Shown here one piece after another: positions 53,450-61,686 of a DNA stretch of 64,000 nucleotides (within the stretch, counting starts at the first letter, position 1; each line of letters begins with the position of its first letter). The notes under the pieces were generated by a model. The model did not search any database, was not told the origin of the DNA, and saw only the letters and a program-made list of their open reading frames with translations. Source of the DNA: Halobacteriovorax sp. (GTDB lineage: Bacteria; Bdellovibrionota; Bacteriovoracia; Bacteriovoracales; Bacteriovoracaceae); the NCBI GenBank assembly GCA_002720865.1, contig PBIO01000028.1:20438-84437 (forward strand), in the 5' to 3' direction. A program made the position numbers and the translations under genes.

Positions 53450-53831
53450 AATAATCATCATACTTCTGCTCATGGGACTTTCAAGCTGTGGGCAGACCTT
53501 CAATTCAAATTCGAATGATGCAAATCTAACTGCCTTTGTCGCTTGCTCTGAAGCCGGTACGGCAGCTGGTGATCGTTACTGTGCAGCTGAAGCTATTATC
53601 AGAAATAGATGCACAGGTTGCCATGCTCCTCCTGGTTATCACGAGGCTTGGTCAAGCTATAAAAACGACGCTGCCTGGAAGGCATCAGGATTGGTCGTGG
53701 CCGGATCAGTAGCGGCTTCTAAGATGATAACGAGACTTAAAAACCAAGGGGGGAATATGCCAGCGGACGCTCCTCAAATTTCAGATGCAGAATACCAGAC
53801 CCTTGTGGAATGGGTTCAACAAATGCCTTAG
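53424..53831 (+). CDS. Lipoprotein c-type cytochrome
   Basis: A 135-aa protein with a lipobox (GLSSC) near residue 22 and one heme site, NRCTGCHAPPGYH. The distal Met ligand may be in GGNMPADAP, as in class I cytochromes, and the C-terminal helix EYQTLVEWVQQ follows. An outer- or inner-membrane-anchored electron carrier. It starts at TTG 53424 inside the YceI gene without a good Shine-Dalgarno, so coupling is likely. The methyltransferase gene starts inside its end. Confidence 0.8.
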   Translation: MKLLLDTNKIIIILLLMGLSSCGQTFNSNSNDANLTAFVACSEAGTAAGDRYCAAEAIIRNRCTGCHAPPGYHEAWSSYKNDAAWKASGLVVAGSVAASKMITRLKNQGGNMPADAPQISDAEYQTLVEWVQQMP

Positions 53832-54643
53832 TGAAAGAAGCAAAGAGACTCTTTCACGGCCGAGGCCAAAATCAAAATTATAATATCGATTATTTTCCCC
53901 CCTACGTGGTGGTAGACTCCTTTGTCGATTTTGATGAAGCACAGAAAAAAGAAATAATTACAAAGTTTCCCGAAGCTGAGGGTGTTTTCTATCGCAATAG
54001 AAAGAAGCGAGAAGAATTTACTGCTCTAGCTGGTAAGATTCCATCAAAGCATCTGTTGATAGAGAATGACTTAAAGTATGAAATAAGCTTTGAAGGAAAT
54101 CAAAATATTGGTTTCTTTATGGATATGAAACCAGGACGAGAGCTAATTCAAAATCTATCTAAAGATAAAACCGTTTTAAACCTTTTTTCATATACATGCT
54201 CATTTTCTGTGGCGGCTAAAGCTGGCGGTTGTAAAAAAGTCGTAAATGTCGATATGAAAAAGAGCTTTTTAAAAACGGGTGAGAGAAATCATCAGCTAAA
54301 TAACTTATCAGGAAATGTTCAGTACTTAAGTTATGAAATCATGAAATCTTTAAGCGGGTTACAAAAAAAAGGTCCTTGGGATATTATCGTTGTAGATCCA
54401 CCTTCACAGCAAAAAAGTTTTAATTTAGAGAAGGACTATCCTAAACTTCTGAAACGGGCTAGCGATTGGTTGAGTTCAGGTGGCCACCTACTGGCCTGTA
54501 TCAATTCACCTTTTCATCAATCAGAATTTTTAATAAATAATTGTCCCGACTTAAAGGTTTCTAAAGTGCTTTACGGAGCATTTGAGGAAGCTGATCTTGA
54601 ATCAGGACTTAAAATGGTCTTATTTGAAAAGCCTAAGAGTTAG
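53810..54643 (+). CDS. Class I SAM-dependent methyltransferase, RlmI/RlmK-like
   Basis: A 277-aa enzyme. FFMDMKPGRELI is the FxDxR-like block before the SAM domain, motif I VLNLFSYTCSFSVAA, motif II VNVDMKKSFL, and motif IV VVDPPSQQKS. The order and the DPPS motif match the rRNA large-subunit methyltransferase group (RlmI/K). The substrate base is not determinable. ATG 53810 overlaps the cytochrome end by 22 nt; GTG 53831 is an alternative. Its 3' end overlaps a small minus-strand gene by 11 nt. Confidence 0.85.
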   Translation: MGSTNALVKEAKRLFHGRGQNQNYNIDYFPPYVVVDSFVDFDEAQKKEIITKFPEAEGVFYRNRKKREEFTALAGKIPSKHLLIENDLKYEISFEGNQNIGFFMDMKPGRELIQNLSKDKTVLNLFSYTCSFSVAAKAGGCKKVVNVDMKKSFLKTGERNHQLNNLSGNVQYLSYEIMKSLSGLQKKGPWDIIVVDPPSQQKSFNLEKDYPKLLKRASDWLSSGGHLLACINSPFHQSEFLINNCPDLKVSKVLYGAFEEADLESGLKMVLFEKPKS

Positions 54644-54815
54644 GCTGAGAATCCTTAGCAATTTCTAATAGCTCCTCATCGGTGGCTTTAGAAAGTTCTT
54701 GATAATGCTCTAATTCTTCTTCATTTTCTGTTGTCGCAACAAGCTCCCTAAGGGCCGTTCGCGCCTCAGTTACAGTCATTCTTTCTCTAAAAATTTCCAC
54801 ACACATTATGCACAT
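54633..54815 (-). CDS. Small acidic helical protein of unknown function
   Basis: A 60-aa protein starting MCIMCVE, with a CxxC at its N-terminus, then two or three amphipathic helices rich in Glu (TEARTALRELVATT, EEELEHYQELSK). A CxxC without other ligands could bind a metal in a dimer. GGAG lies 5 nt before ATG 54815, and an extended -10 box (54835) is suitably placed. It lies 44 nt downstream of the 54860 gene on the same strand. Not recognised. Confidence 0.65.
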   Translation of the reverse strand: MCIMCVEIFRERMTVTEARTALRELVATTENEEELEHYQELSKATDEELLEIAKDSQPNS

Positions 54816-54834
54816 AAGCACTCCTTACAAGGAT

Positions 54835-54843
54835 ATTATAACA
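54835..54843 (-). promoter_or_regulatory. Extended -10 promoter for the 54633 gene
   Basis: Minus-strand TGTTATAAT is a perfect TATAAT preceded by the TGn extension, which can replace a -35. It predicts a start about 20 nt before the ATG at 54815. Confidence 0.45.
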
Positions 54844-54859
54844 CGAAAAAAGCTTAAGT

Positions 54860-55972
54860 TTAGAAGTTGTAAAGGCCCCCAATAAAGAGCATTGAAGAGG
54901 AGAACTTATTGATTTTCCCAAACTTAAGCGAGTAGGCGAGTTTTCCCCAATTCCACTGAGCTTCGATTAGCCAGCCATATGAGAGAGTGGAGGTATTATC
55001 TAATTGGTAGCCTACTGGCTCCGTATAATCGCCACTTCGATACATAAGAGGAATATTAAGTCCAATGGCTGCATCCATTGCATTTGGTTTCCAAAAGCCA
55101 CCGGCCCCCATAAAGAAAGCAGAGGCTGGAACATCCTTTTGAAAGTAATTCACTAGATTTGAATCATTTCCAACAGTGGCACTCATGGCCGCATAACATC
55201 CATTAATATTCCATTGCCACCAGGAGTTTTCATACTTTAGGCCGCCACCAAGGCACCATCCTTCGGCGGTAGATCGAATATCAACAGAAGTCCCAGTCGG
55301 TGTAGTAATTTTTAACTTATCACGCCAAGTTAAATAATGGAGAGAGCCAAACCAGCCCCACTTAAAAGTTTCCATCTCCCACTTTTTCTCAGCTGCTTCC
55401 ATTCGGGTAATAATCTCTTCCGCGTCACCATCATCCTCAGGTTCATAGTCAGATTCTCCAACAATTTCGGCGTAACTTGTAGCTGTTTCTTTGTAGAGCT
55501 TCTTTCTCTTTTCGGACATGTAACGTCCATCTCTAACATAAATTTTAGAGAGTAAATCTCCGCGCTTGAAGTAATAGCTATAAAGTTTCTCTGGTGCTTC
55601 TGGTAAATCTTCTGCGCCATCTTGATTTTTGTAAGCAGAGATAATTTCATTATTTATAGACTTAAATCTTCTTTTTATTAGGAAAGTATAAATATGTTGT
55701 GCGTTTCTTAGTTTACCTAATTTCTCATAGGAGTAAGCAGCCAGAGTAAGAGCACCATAGGGCGTTTGAGAGTCTCTAAAATCATACCTTCTTCTAAGAA
55801 TGGATATTACTGACTCATAATTTCCATCACTATATGCTTTCTTAGCTTGGCTAAAAATACGGTTATCACTACCGGCGGCACTAACATTTTGAGAGATAAA
55901 AAGTGTTAGTAAAATCATGCCCACAAGAAGCAGCATATTTTTTAAGAAATGTTTAAAACCTCTTAAAACCAT
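54860..55972 (-). CDS. Secreted protein with TPR-like N-terminus and probable outer-membrane barrel
   Basis: A 370-aa exported protein. After a signal (KHFLKNMLLLVGMILLTLF to about residue 33) come TPR-like helices (IFSQAKKAYSDGNYESVIS, AYSYEKLGKLRNAQHIY). From about 205 it alternates aromatic and polar residues in strand-like repeats and ends in Phe (GGLYNF), the signature of a BAM-assembled barrel of about eight strands. Its start overlaps the 55963 gene by 10 nt. Last gene of the cytochrome/DUF1501 run; function unknown. Confidence 0.75.
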   Translation of the reverse strand: MVLRGFKHFLKNMLLLVGMILLTLFISQNVSAAGSDNRIFSQAKKAYSDGNYESVISILRRRYDFRDSQTPYGALTLAAYSYEKLGKLRNAQHIYTFLIKRRFKSINNEIISAYKNQDGAEDLPEAPEKLYSYYFKRGDLLSKIYVRDGRYMSEKRKKLYKETATSYAEIVGESDYEPEDDGDAEEIITRMEAAEKKWEMETFKWGWFGSLHYLTWRDKLKITTPTGTSVDIRSTAEGWCLGGGLKYENSWWQWNINGCYAAMSATVGNDSNLVNYFQKDVPASAFFMGAGGFWKPNAMDAAIGLNIPLMYRSGDYTEPVGYQLDNTSTLSYGWLIEAQWNWGKLAYSLKFGKINKFSSSMLFIGGLYNF

Positions 55973-57129
55973 ATATGATACTGTCCTGTTACATCCCAGC
56001 TGTCATCGGATACGGATGTTTCTGAGAAAACTTTAGTGTTATAAATATCTAAACGTAATTCCATGCCTTGATTTAAAAAATACTGAAGACCAGGACCTAG
56101 TCTTAGAACCTTATCTTCCTTTTTTTCTGTGTCTGCTTTTAAGTATTCAAGAGTATTGATCATGTTAAGTCCTCTTTTTAAGCGGACGTGATTTTGTGTG
56201 AAGATATATCGACTCGTTGTAGATTTATCTCTTAGAACGACTTTTTTATCTTGCTGACCGACTTCAATCATTACACTGGAGCCTTTACCAAAAGCGCTTC
56301 TCATATGGGCAGCGTAAAGAGATTGCTTTACAAAATCTGATTGAGAAGAAAGTACAGAAGCTCCAATTCTTGTTTTAGCCGTAGCGGTCCATTCAAAGGT
56401 TCCAGAGCCACCAGTCTGTCTAATATTACCTTCTTGAGCTAAGTTTCCTACAAAGGCGTGGATGGCATACTCAAACTCTGGGATTGTATAATGAACTAAG
56501 AGACCGTGAGTTTGATCATTCATGGATAAACCAGTAGTGGATCTACTAAAGACATTGTGATCAGGAACTCTAATCCCAAACGCTTTGTCCATTAGCCCTA
56601 CATAGAGACCCCACTTTTGGTTGGTTCTCCAACCTAAATAGTGTTCTCTTGTCCTATAATTAGATTCTTTTTTAGCAGTAGCATTATCTTTTAAGGCCCT
56701 AGGAGTAGGGGCATAGCCCATGGTAAAGGACATAATAAATTTATCTTTATTATCTTTTGGTCCAAGTCTTAGAGTGATCGCCGCATCGGCCATCATATGA
56801 ATGTATTCATTTTCTTCGTTTAGTTCGTCATAATTTGTTTTTAAAGTTAGGCCGCGGTAGTCAAATGAAGGCCTGAACCAATCATTCATAGGTTCCATAA
56901 AAAGAAAGCCTGAAGACTTTCCAATATCATCGTCGGTTGTAGATGCGTCCCTTAAAATTCTATCGCTAATAACAGTTGCACCAACGGCCCGCCCATAATC
57001 TGTTAAGGGGCCATTTCCCATGGGATTATAATGGCAGGTTAAACAAGAGGTGTAGTCATAGCCAATAAAGTTAGGATAGGACCAGGCCACACTGGGGATT
57101 AAAAATAGAAGTGCAATTAGCTTTAACAA
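55963..57129 (-). CDS. Outer-membrane beta-barrel with N-terminal c-type heme site
   Basis: A 388-aa protein: signal MLKLIALLFLIPSVAWS, then YTSCLTCHYNPMGNGPLTDY, a single CxxCH heme motif within 40 residues of the mature N-terminus, then strand-rich sequence throughout (FIMSFTMGYAP, HYLGWRTNQKWGLYVGL) ending in Phe (QYHIWF). It looks like a heme-plugged porin of the kind described in deltaproteobacterial porin-cytochrome conduits. Ten nt overlap with the next gene; 97 nt after the LspA-fusion gene, with a possible TATAAT in that gap. Confidence 0.8.
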   Translation of the reverse strand: MLKLIALLFLIPSVAWSYPNFIGYDYTSCLTCHYNPMGNGPLTDYGRAVGATVISDRILRDASTTDDDIGKSSGFLFMEPMNDWFRPSFDYRGLTLKTNYDELNEENEYIHMMADAAITLRLGPKDNKDKFIMSFTMGYAPTPRALKDNATAKKESNYRTREHYLGWRTNQKWGLYVGLMDKAFGIRVPDHNVFSRSTTGLSMNDQTHGLLVHYTIPEFEYAIHAFVGNLAQEGNIRQTGGSGTFEWTATAKTRIGASVLSSQSDFVKQSLYAAHMRSAFGKGSSVMIEVGQQDKKVVLRDKSTTSRYIFTQNHVRLKRGLNMINTLEYLKADTEKKEDKVLRLGPGLQYFLNQGMELRLDIYNTKVFSETSVSDDSWDVTGQYHIWF

Positions 57130-57226
57130 AAGGCCAATTTCCTCAAATTAAGGTTGATAGAATTCGTTGGGTAATTATAGGGAGAAAGCTTTGATTTTTA
57201 TAGGAAAAATACCTTGAAGCTTAGCG

Positions 57227-58084
57227 TTAACTTGCCTTATCTTTATCATGCTCTTCAAAATATTGCTCTAGTTGATTGGCCACCTGCTCCAGATGACGAT
57301 AATTATCCCCGTCTCTTAAGATAAACTTACGTTTATGGCCCTTTAACAAGTCTTCAACATAGAGCTCAAATGCATATAGGGGACCAGCTGATTTGTGGGA
57401 AATTATTAATCCTGCAAAAAACACGAGGAGAGTAAAAGCCAAAGTTAAACAAATATAAGCTATGGCAAAACTCATCATGACTTGATTGTAATGTCTGAAT
57501 CCCCAATCGGTCATGGTCGTTCTGAAAAAAGTAAAACAAAAGATACCTAATAATAAGCTTGAGCATAAAACGATGGCGCTTAGTTTTAATGAAAATAAGA
57601 TCTGCTCTTTTGGGTTTACTAAATATTGACCCCGCTGATTATCAGGATACCAGATTACTTTTTCTTTCTTTATGACTTTGTAAATGATGATAGCAGCGCC
57701 GGCCCACTGGAATACATCGGCCATATTAAAAACGAGATTTATATCCCCAATACTAAACGGAATAAAATCTATGCTTTTACCCCAAAGGGTTCGGTCTAGG
57801 ACATTTCCAAAAATCCCACCCATTAAGAGTGAAAGTCCGTATTTAAGCTGTTTAAGCTGAGCAGGTAAAAGATATAATAAAATAAGATATAAAAAGAAAA
57901 GAAATCCAAAAACACTACAGAGTGTTATTATCCTTAGAGTTTTAGAGAGATCTCCATAGAGTCCAAAAATTACTCCTTCATTAAACTTAAGAGTGTCTAG
58001 GCTAAGACCCCAAGACTTTGTAAGCTGATCAACCAATAGGCAGACTGAAAAAATTACGAGGCTATAAACAAAGTCTTTTTTCAT
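57227..58084 (-). CDS. lspA: Signal peptidase II (LspA) fused to a HAMP-like membrane domain
   Basis: A 285-aa protein. Residues 1-140 are an LspA: LLVDQLTK, FNEGVIFGL, GGIFGNVLDR with catalytic Asp97, and FNMADVFQWAG with catalytic Asp123. Residues 145-285 are extra: a segment QRGQYLVNPKEQILFSLKL, two TM helices, then SHKSAGPLYAFELYVEDL and a HAMP-like coiled end (LRDGDNYRHLEQVANQLEQY). LspA is normally about 160 aa, so this is a real C-terminal fusion within one frame. LspA cleaves prolipoprotein signal peptides after lipidation. It lies directly after a gene with an atypical lipobox. Confidence 0.88.
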   Translation of the reverse strand: MKKDFVYSLVIFSVCLLVDQLTKSWGLSLDTLKFNEGVIFGLYGDLSKTLRIITLCSVFGFLFFLYLILLYLLPAQLKQLKYGLSLLMGGIFGNVLDRTLWGKSIDFIPFSIGDINLVFNMADVFQWAGAAIIIYKVIKKEKVIWYPDNQRGQYLVNPKEQILFSLKLSAIVLCSSLLLGIFCFTFFRTTMTDWGFRHYNQVMMSFAIAYICLTLAFTLLVFFAGLIISHKSAGPLYAFELYVEDLLKGHKRKFILRDGDNYRHLEQVANQLEQYFEEHDKDKAS

Positions 58085-58085
58085 T

Positions 58086-59468
58086 CTACTGTAGCTGCAA
58101 TTCCTCGAAAGAAAACGAAATTCTATCGAGCATGAGCCCTTGATCTTTTAGCACGATCATTGCTGAGCTTGAGGCACTTGGATCGGCAGGAGTTACAACT
58201 TTATCAACAATTGTGTAAGTCGAATGTTGTGGGTTGAATTGATTATTTACTAGAATCTTTATGTTTTTAACTTGTACGCTTCTTCCATTTAACACGAACC
58301 TAGGGTTCATAAACTTATAGCTATACATATCAAACTCTTGAAAATCGATTTGAAACTGTACCGCAACTCCGCCAAGTAAGGCACTTAAATCATAGTTTAA
58401 GGTGCCGATTAAAGCTCCGCTAACATCGTTTAAGTTCACATTCGGATCATTTGAGATAACAACTTTTGAAATTTTCGTCCCGTCTTCTCTTTGTCGAACT
58501 TCAAGAGTGTGACCATTGCCGGCGGGAATGAAAAAATTCATGGGATTCATGTTATTTGTATCAGTAACTTCTCTCCACTCAAATCCATTTGTTGTTCCTG
58601 TATGCCACTCAGCATATTGCCCTTGATTTACACGTATATGAAATGAGTCGTCAGATCCGGTAGGTGAGTTGACCAGTCCGTAGATTTTATAAGAGTCAGA
58701 AGCTGACAAATTAAATTGAAGATATCCTATACCAGCGGCATTATTATTATTTTGAAGAAGCCCGCCGTTTCCGTTTGGAACCCATATATAGGTTGTTCCA
58801 TTGTCGTCTCCTGTAACCATTGGGGCAACGAGAGTTGCTCCATCTGTAGGAAAACCTACGGTTCCATTGTCCATAGCATTGTTAGGATCTAGTTCTTGTC
58901 CTAAGTAGCCAGACTCGTCAGTGACGAGTTCTCCGTTGTTATTATTATTGCCACCGCCTTGCTGATCCATTTGGTTCTTCCAATCGGTAACGGCGGCTTC
59001 CATTTCTGCAGAGTTCGCAGCGCAATCTGACCAGCAATTATGATTTTCGTCGACGATTTTTCTTACAAGTCTCGATTGAGAAGGGTTAACTAGATTTACC
59101 TTTCCGTTATTCATAACAGCATCATGAGCTGTCGTTGCATCACTATGGGCGTGAAAAGGTCCAATCCCTAGGCCATCCGGAGTATGGCATGTGGCACATC
59201 TCATGGAAGTTATAGGGTGAACAGTAGTAGAGAAAATAGCCACAGAGTTTGCTCCGCCGCTGTTATTATTTCCATTGTTATTGTTGTTATTATTATTTGT
59301 ATTACTATTTGATGATGAGCTACTTTGAGAGTTGTCGGTCATAGCTAGCTGCTTTTTCTTTGGAGGGTTCAACGGACTGACGCAGTGGTTATAAGTACCA
59401 AGAAGTAACCCCAATAAAATAAAAACACTAACTTTTTTGCTTCTAAAAAAGCCCCAAAGCTTATTCAT
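58086..59468 (-). CDS. Putative lipoprotein: c-type heme, Asn-rich linkers and C-terminal beta domain
   Basis: A 460-aa protein. The signal ends in TYNHC (Cys29), an atypical lipobox. A Ser/Asn-rich linker (about 46-72) precedes a cytochrome c-like domain with MRCATCHTPDG and a second Cys pair (NCWSDCA). Another Asn run leads to a beta-sandwich-like domain (about 185-340) resembling carbohydrate-binding modules (FHIRVNQGQYAEWHTG, LEVRQREDGTKISKVV). A last domain has NPRFVLNGRSVQVKNIKI. It could be a surface heme protein that binds glycans. Cotranscribed 1 nt before the LspA fusion. Confidence 0.8.
   Translation of the reverse strand: MNKLWGFFRSKKVSVFILLGLLLGTYNHCVSPLNPPKKKQLAMTDNSQSSSSSNSNTNNNNNNNNGNNNSGGANSVAIFSTTVHPITSMRCATCHTPDGLGIGPFHAHSDATTAHDAVMNNGKVNLVNPSQSRLVRKIVDENHNCWSDCAANSAEMEAAVTDWKNQMDQQGGGNNNNNGELVTDESGYLGQELDPNNAMDNGTVGFPTDGATLVAPMVTGDDNGTTYIWVPNGNGGLLQNNNNAAGIGYLQFNLSASDSYKIYGLVNSPTGSDDSFHIRVNQGQYAEWHTGTTNGFEWREVTDTNNMNPMNFFIPAGNGHTLEVRQREDGTKISKVVISNDPNVNLNDVSGALIGTLNYDLSALLGGVAVQFQIDFQEFDMYSYKFMNPRFVLNGRSVQVKNIKILVNNQFNPQHSTYTIVDKVVTPADPSASSSAMIVLKDQGLMLDRISFSFEELQLQ
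59262..59310 (-). repeat. AAT/AAC trinucleotide tract coding Asn
   Basis: Near-continuous AAT/AAC codons (minus strand) encode the Asn-rich linker of the 58086 protein, broken by Gly and Ser. Being a triplet tract, slippage would change linker length without frameshift. Confidence 0.7.
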
Positions 59469-59481
59469 AATTGATCCTTAT

Positions 59482-60945
59482 CTAAACGATCTTATTAAAT
59501 AGTAAATACTGGTCTAAATTTGCTCCGAAGGGGTTATCACCAACAACATTTGCAATATTAGCTTCATCTCCATGTAGGGACATATAATTTGCCACGACCG
59601 CTTTGGCTAAATTGATAACTGAGTTTGATGTAACCATCGCACTATTTTCAACTGAGCCAGTTTCTTTAAAGTGACCAATCTGTCTACGTCCTGTTCTAAG
59701 AACAGCTCTAGAGCCTGGATTATAAAGAAGCATCATAGAAGAAGAACGTTGACCAGAGTCTCCAGTCCAATTGTATTTCCCTCTACCATCGTTACTATTA
59801 TCAACTTCAGCTCTCGCTGTAACACTTCCATCTGTATAAACATAAATCATAACAGGAGTGTTTTTAAGACGGGCAAGCTCTAGGACTCGGCCAATTAACT
59901 CACCAGCTTGAAAGTCTCTAACTTCACCTCTTGAACGAGTACCATTATGATAATCATAACCGCCGTCTTCGATAGTTCCTGCTCCGATATGACCGTCAAG
60001 AACCATTTTCGCAACAGTTGCTGTTTTTCTCTGGTCCCCATCGTTTAAGTTGTTAAACGCTTGCATGACCATTGGATCAAGAGAAGGGTCTAGAGCTTCA
60101 GGCGTATATTTAGAAATAAGTTCATTCGTACCAATATAACCACATTTAACAAGTTCTTTAACCTGCATAGGAAGGGATTGATTTGCAAAAGACATGACTT
60201 TTGCCTCACTCATTCTCTCTACGGCCTTTAAGATTTTTTGAACTTTGTCGTCTGGAAATAATTCCCCTAATTTTCCAACATTAACTAATCCTAGAGCATC
60301 ACTAGGACGATTCAGGATAACTGGTTGAAGAGTAGGGTCAAAACTCATTGGAGGAACAGTTGAACGTCCACCGGAGTCGGTATTTCTTGTTCCCGCTAAG
60401 GCAGTTAGTCCACCTTGAGCCCCGGCCTTACTTAACCAGTACGCGGGATTGTGGGGATTGTTAGCTGTATCGTCTGAGGATGAAGTACAAAAGATACCAC
60501 CGTCGACATTAGCTCTTGTTGCGGCATTTGTTTGGGCCTGAATTCCTCTTAAAAAAGGGGAGTCAGTATGAAACATTAAACCTAATTCATTATTTGTTTG
60601 TCCTGCCATACTTGGGTGCATATCTGGTGGTAGACCAAGAGTCGTATAGTCTTGAAGAAAGTCTGCCTGTCCACCAGCACCACCAACGATCACACTTGAG
60701 CCAGCAATATTAGCACCTCCGGCAAGATCAAAAATGATGACAGGTGTTTTTCCTACAACATTTGGATCAACTGCAGCACACATGCCTTGTTGGGCCATTG
60801 CGTTTCGCGAGTAAAGTGTTGAGAGAATACTAGGTGCCATCGTATAGGTGAGACCTGAAATAAAGCCCTGAGCAAGAAAGTCTCGTCTGGTCTTCATTGG
60901 GTGATTCTCTAGAAAAACTCTTTTATCCTTGTTATTCTTTTTCAC
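59482..60945 (-). CDS. Tat-exported DUF1501-like protein
   Basis: A 487-aa protein with a twin-arginine signal: MKTRRDFLAQGF followed by a modest hydrophobic stretch and AMAQ cleavage site near residue 52. The first lines (PVIIFDLAGGANIAGS) and the later GGYDYHNGTRSRGEVRDF with ARLKNTPVMIYVYTDG fit the DUF1501 group, relatives of the alkaline phosphatase superfamily that often accompany cytochrome-containing partners in Planctomycetes and deltaproteobacteria. Tat export implies folding or cofactor loading in the cytoplasm. Enzymatic activity unknown. 13 nt before the 58086 gene. Confidence 0.78.
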   Translation of the reverse strand: MKKNNKDKRVFLENHPMKTRRDFLAQGFISGLTYTMAPSILSTLYSRNAMAQQGMCAAVDPNVVGKTPVIIFDLAGGANIAGSSVIVGGAGGQADFLQDYTTLGLPPDMHPSMAGQTNNELGLMFHTDSPFLRGIQAQTNAATRANVDGGIFCTSSSDDTANNPHNPAYWLSKAGAQGGLTALAGTRNTDSGGRSTVPPMSFDPTLQPVILNRPSDALGLVNVGKLGELFPDDKVQKILKAVERMSEAKVMSFANQSLPMQVKELVKCGYIGTNELISKYTPEALDPSLDPMVMQAFNNLNDGDQRKTATVAKMVLDGHIGAGTIEDGGYDYHNGTRSRGEVRDFQAGELIGRVLELARLKNTPVMIYVYTDGSVTARAEVDNSNDGRGKYNWTGDSGQRSSSMMLLYNPGSRAVLRTGRRQIGHFKETGSVENSAMVTSNSVINLAKAVVANYMSLHGDEANIANVVGDNPFGANLDQYLLFNKIV

Positions 60946-60954
60946 AACTTTCTC

Positions 60955-61683
60955 CTAAAGCAGGGTTACCCTGGCTGATGCCAAGGTAGCGATACATACG
61001 CCTTTAACCACGGTCCTTGTTGTTGTTGAATTATTTGCTTCGTTTAATAATAAATCAGATATCAATAGCTGAAGTTCAACAAGAGCAGCATTTCTATCCG
61101 TAACTTCAATCGTTCCTACACCCCAAAACTTATCAATTGTTTGATTGATTACTGTGGCTCGGCCATTGGCATCTAGAGAATTTGTTGGAGTTCCTCCAAA
61201 ATTAAATCCCGGCCAAACACCTCCACGAAGGGCTGCGCTATCGACCAATTCATCACAATACTCCGCTGCAAGCTTAGTCATGGCAACTTGGTGTGCTGGT
61301 AGAAAAGTTTTGATATCGTTATTAGTGGGAAGCTGAGTCTTCAAGTCCTCATAGGTATTTCGAATAGAGTTCGTATTAGGGTCAACACCGGTCAGTACGG
61401 CCATTGTCTCTCGAACTTGCTCAAAGTTCTTCACTCCCACATCAACTTCTTCTAAAACAATAGGTGGTGGGTTTCCTGGGTCAGGATCTCCGCCATTATT
61501 GTTATTATTATTGTTGTTATTGTTATTATTATTTGTGTTATTAGTATTGGTCTGGCTCTGAGAACTTTCGGACCCATCAGAAGGCTTTTTTGTGGCCTTG
61601 GGCTGAAGCACGCAGTGATTAAAGCTAAAGAGCAATATTAATAAACTTGAAATAGAGGCGGCTAATCTTATTTTAGTACTCAT
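60955..61683 (-). CDS. Asn-rich putative lipoprotein
   Basis: A 242-aa protein. Signal ending in SFNHC (Cys25), the same unusual lipobox as the 58086 protein. A linker with a run of 13 Asn (about 56-68) and a Gly/Pro/Asp stretch spaces the globular part from the membrane. The C-terminal 165 residues are mainly helical (NFEQVRETMAVLTGVDPNTN, LQLLISDLLLNEANN) with two cysteines (AEYCDE, KGVCIA). No family recognised. 3 nt after the 61687 gene and 9 nt before the DUF1501-like gene. Confidence 0.75.
   Translation of the reverse strand: MSTKIRLAASISSLLILLFSFNHCVLQPKATKKPSDGSESSQSQTNTNNTNNNNNNNNNNNNNGGDPDPGNPPPIVLEEVDVGVKNFEQVRETMAVLTGVDPNTNSIRNTYEDLKTQLPTNNDIKTFLPAHQVAMTKLAAEYCDELVDSAALRGGVWPGFNFGGTPTNSLDANGRATVINQTIDKFWGVGTIEVTDRNAALVELQLLISDLLLNEANNSTTTRTVVKGVCIATLASARVTLL
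61495..61547 (-). repeat. AAT/AAC trinucleotide tract coding poly-Asn
   Basis: Minus-strand AAT/AAC codons give a run of 13 Asn plus neighbouring Asn/Thr in the 60955 lipoprotein. Length variation between strains is likely. Confidence 0.75.
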
Positions 61684-61686
61684 CTC

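Noticed and set aside
61490..61550. Trinucleotide tract as a CRISPR or other repeat array
   Set aside because: It is an in-frame Asn codon run without spacers.
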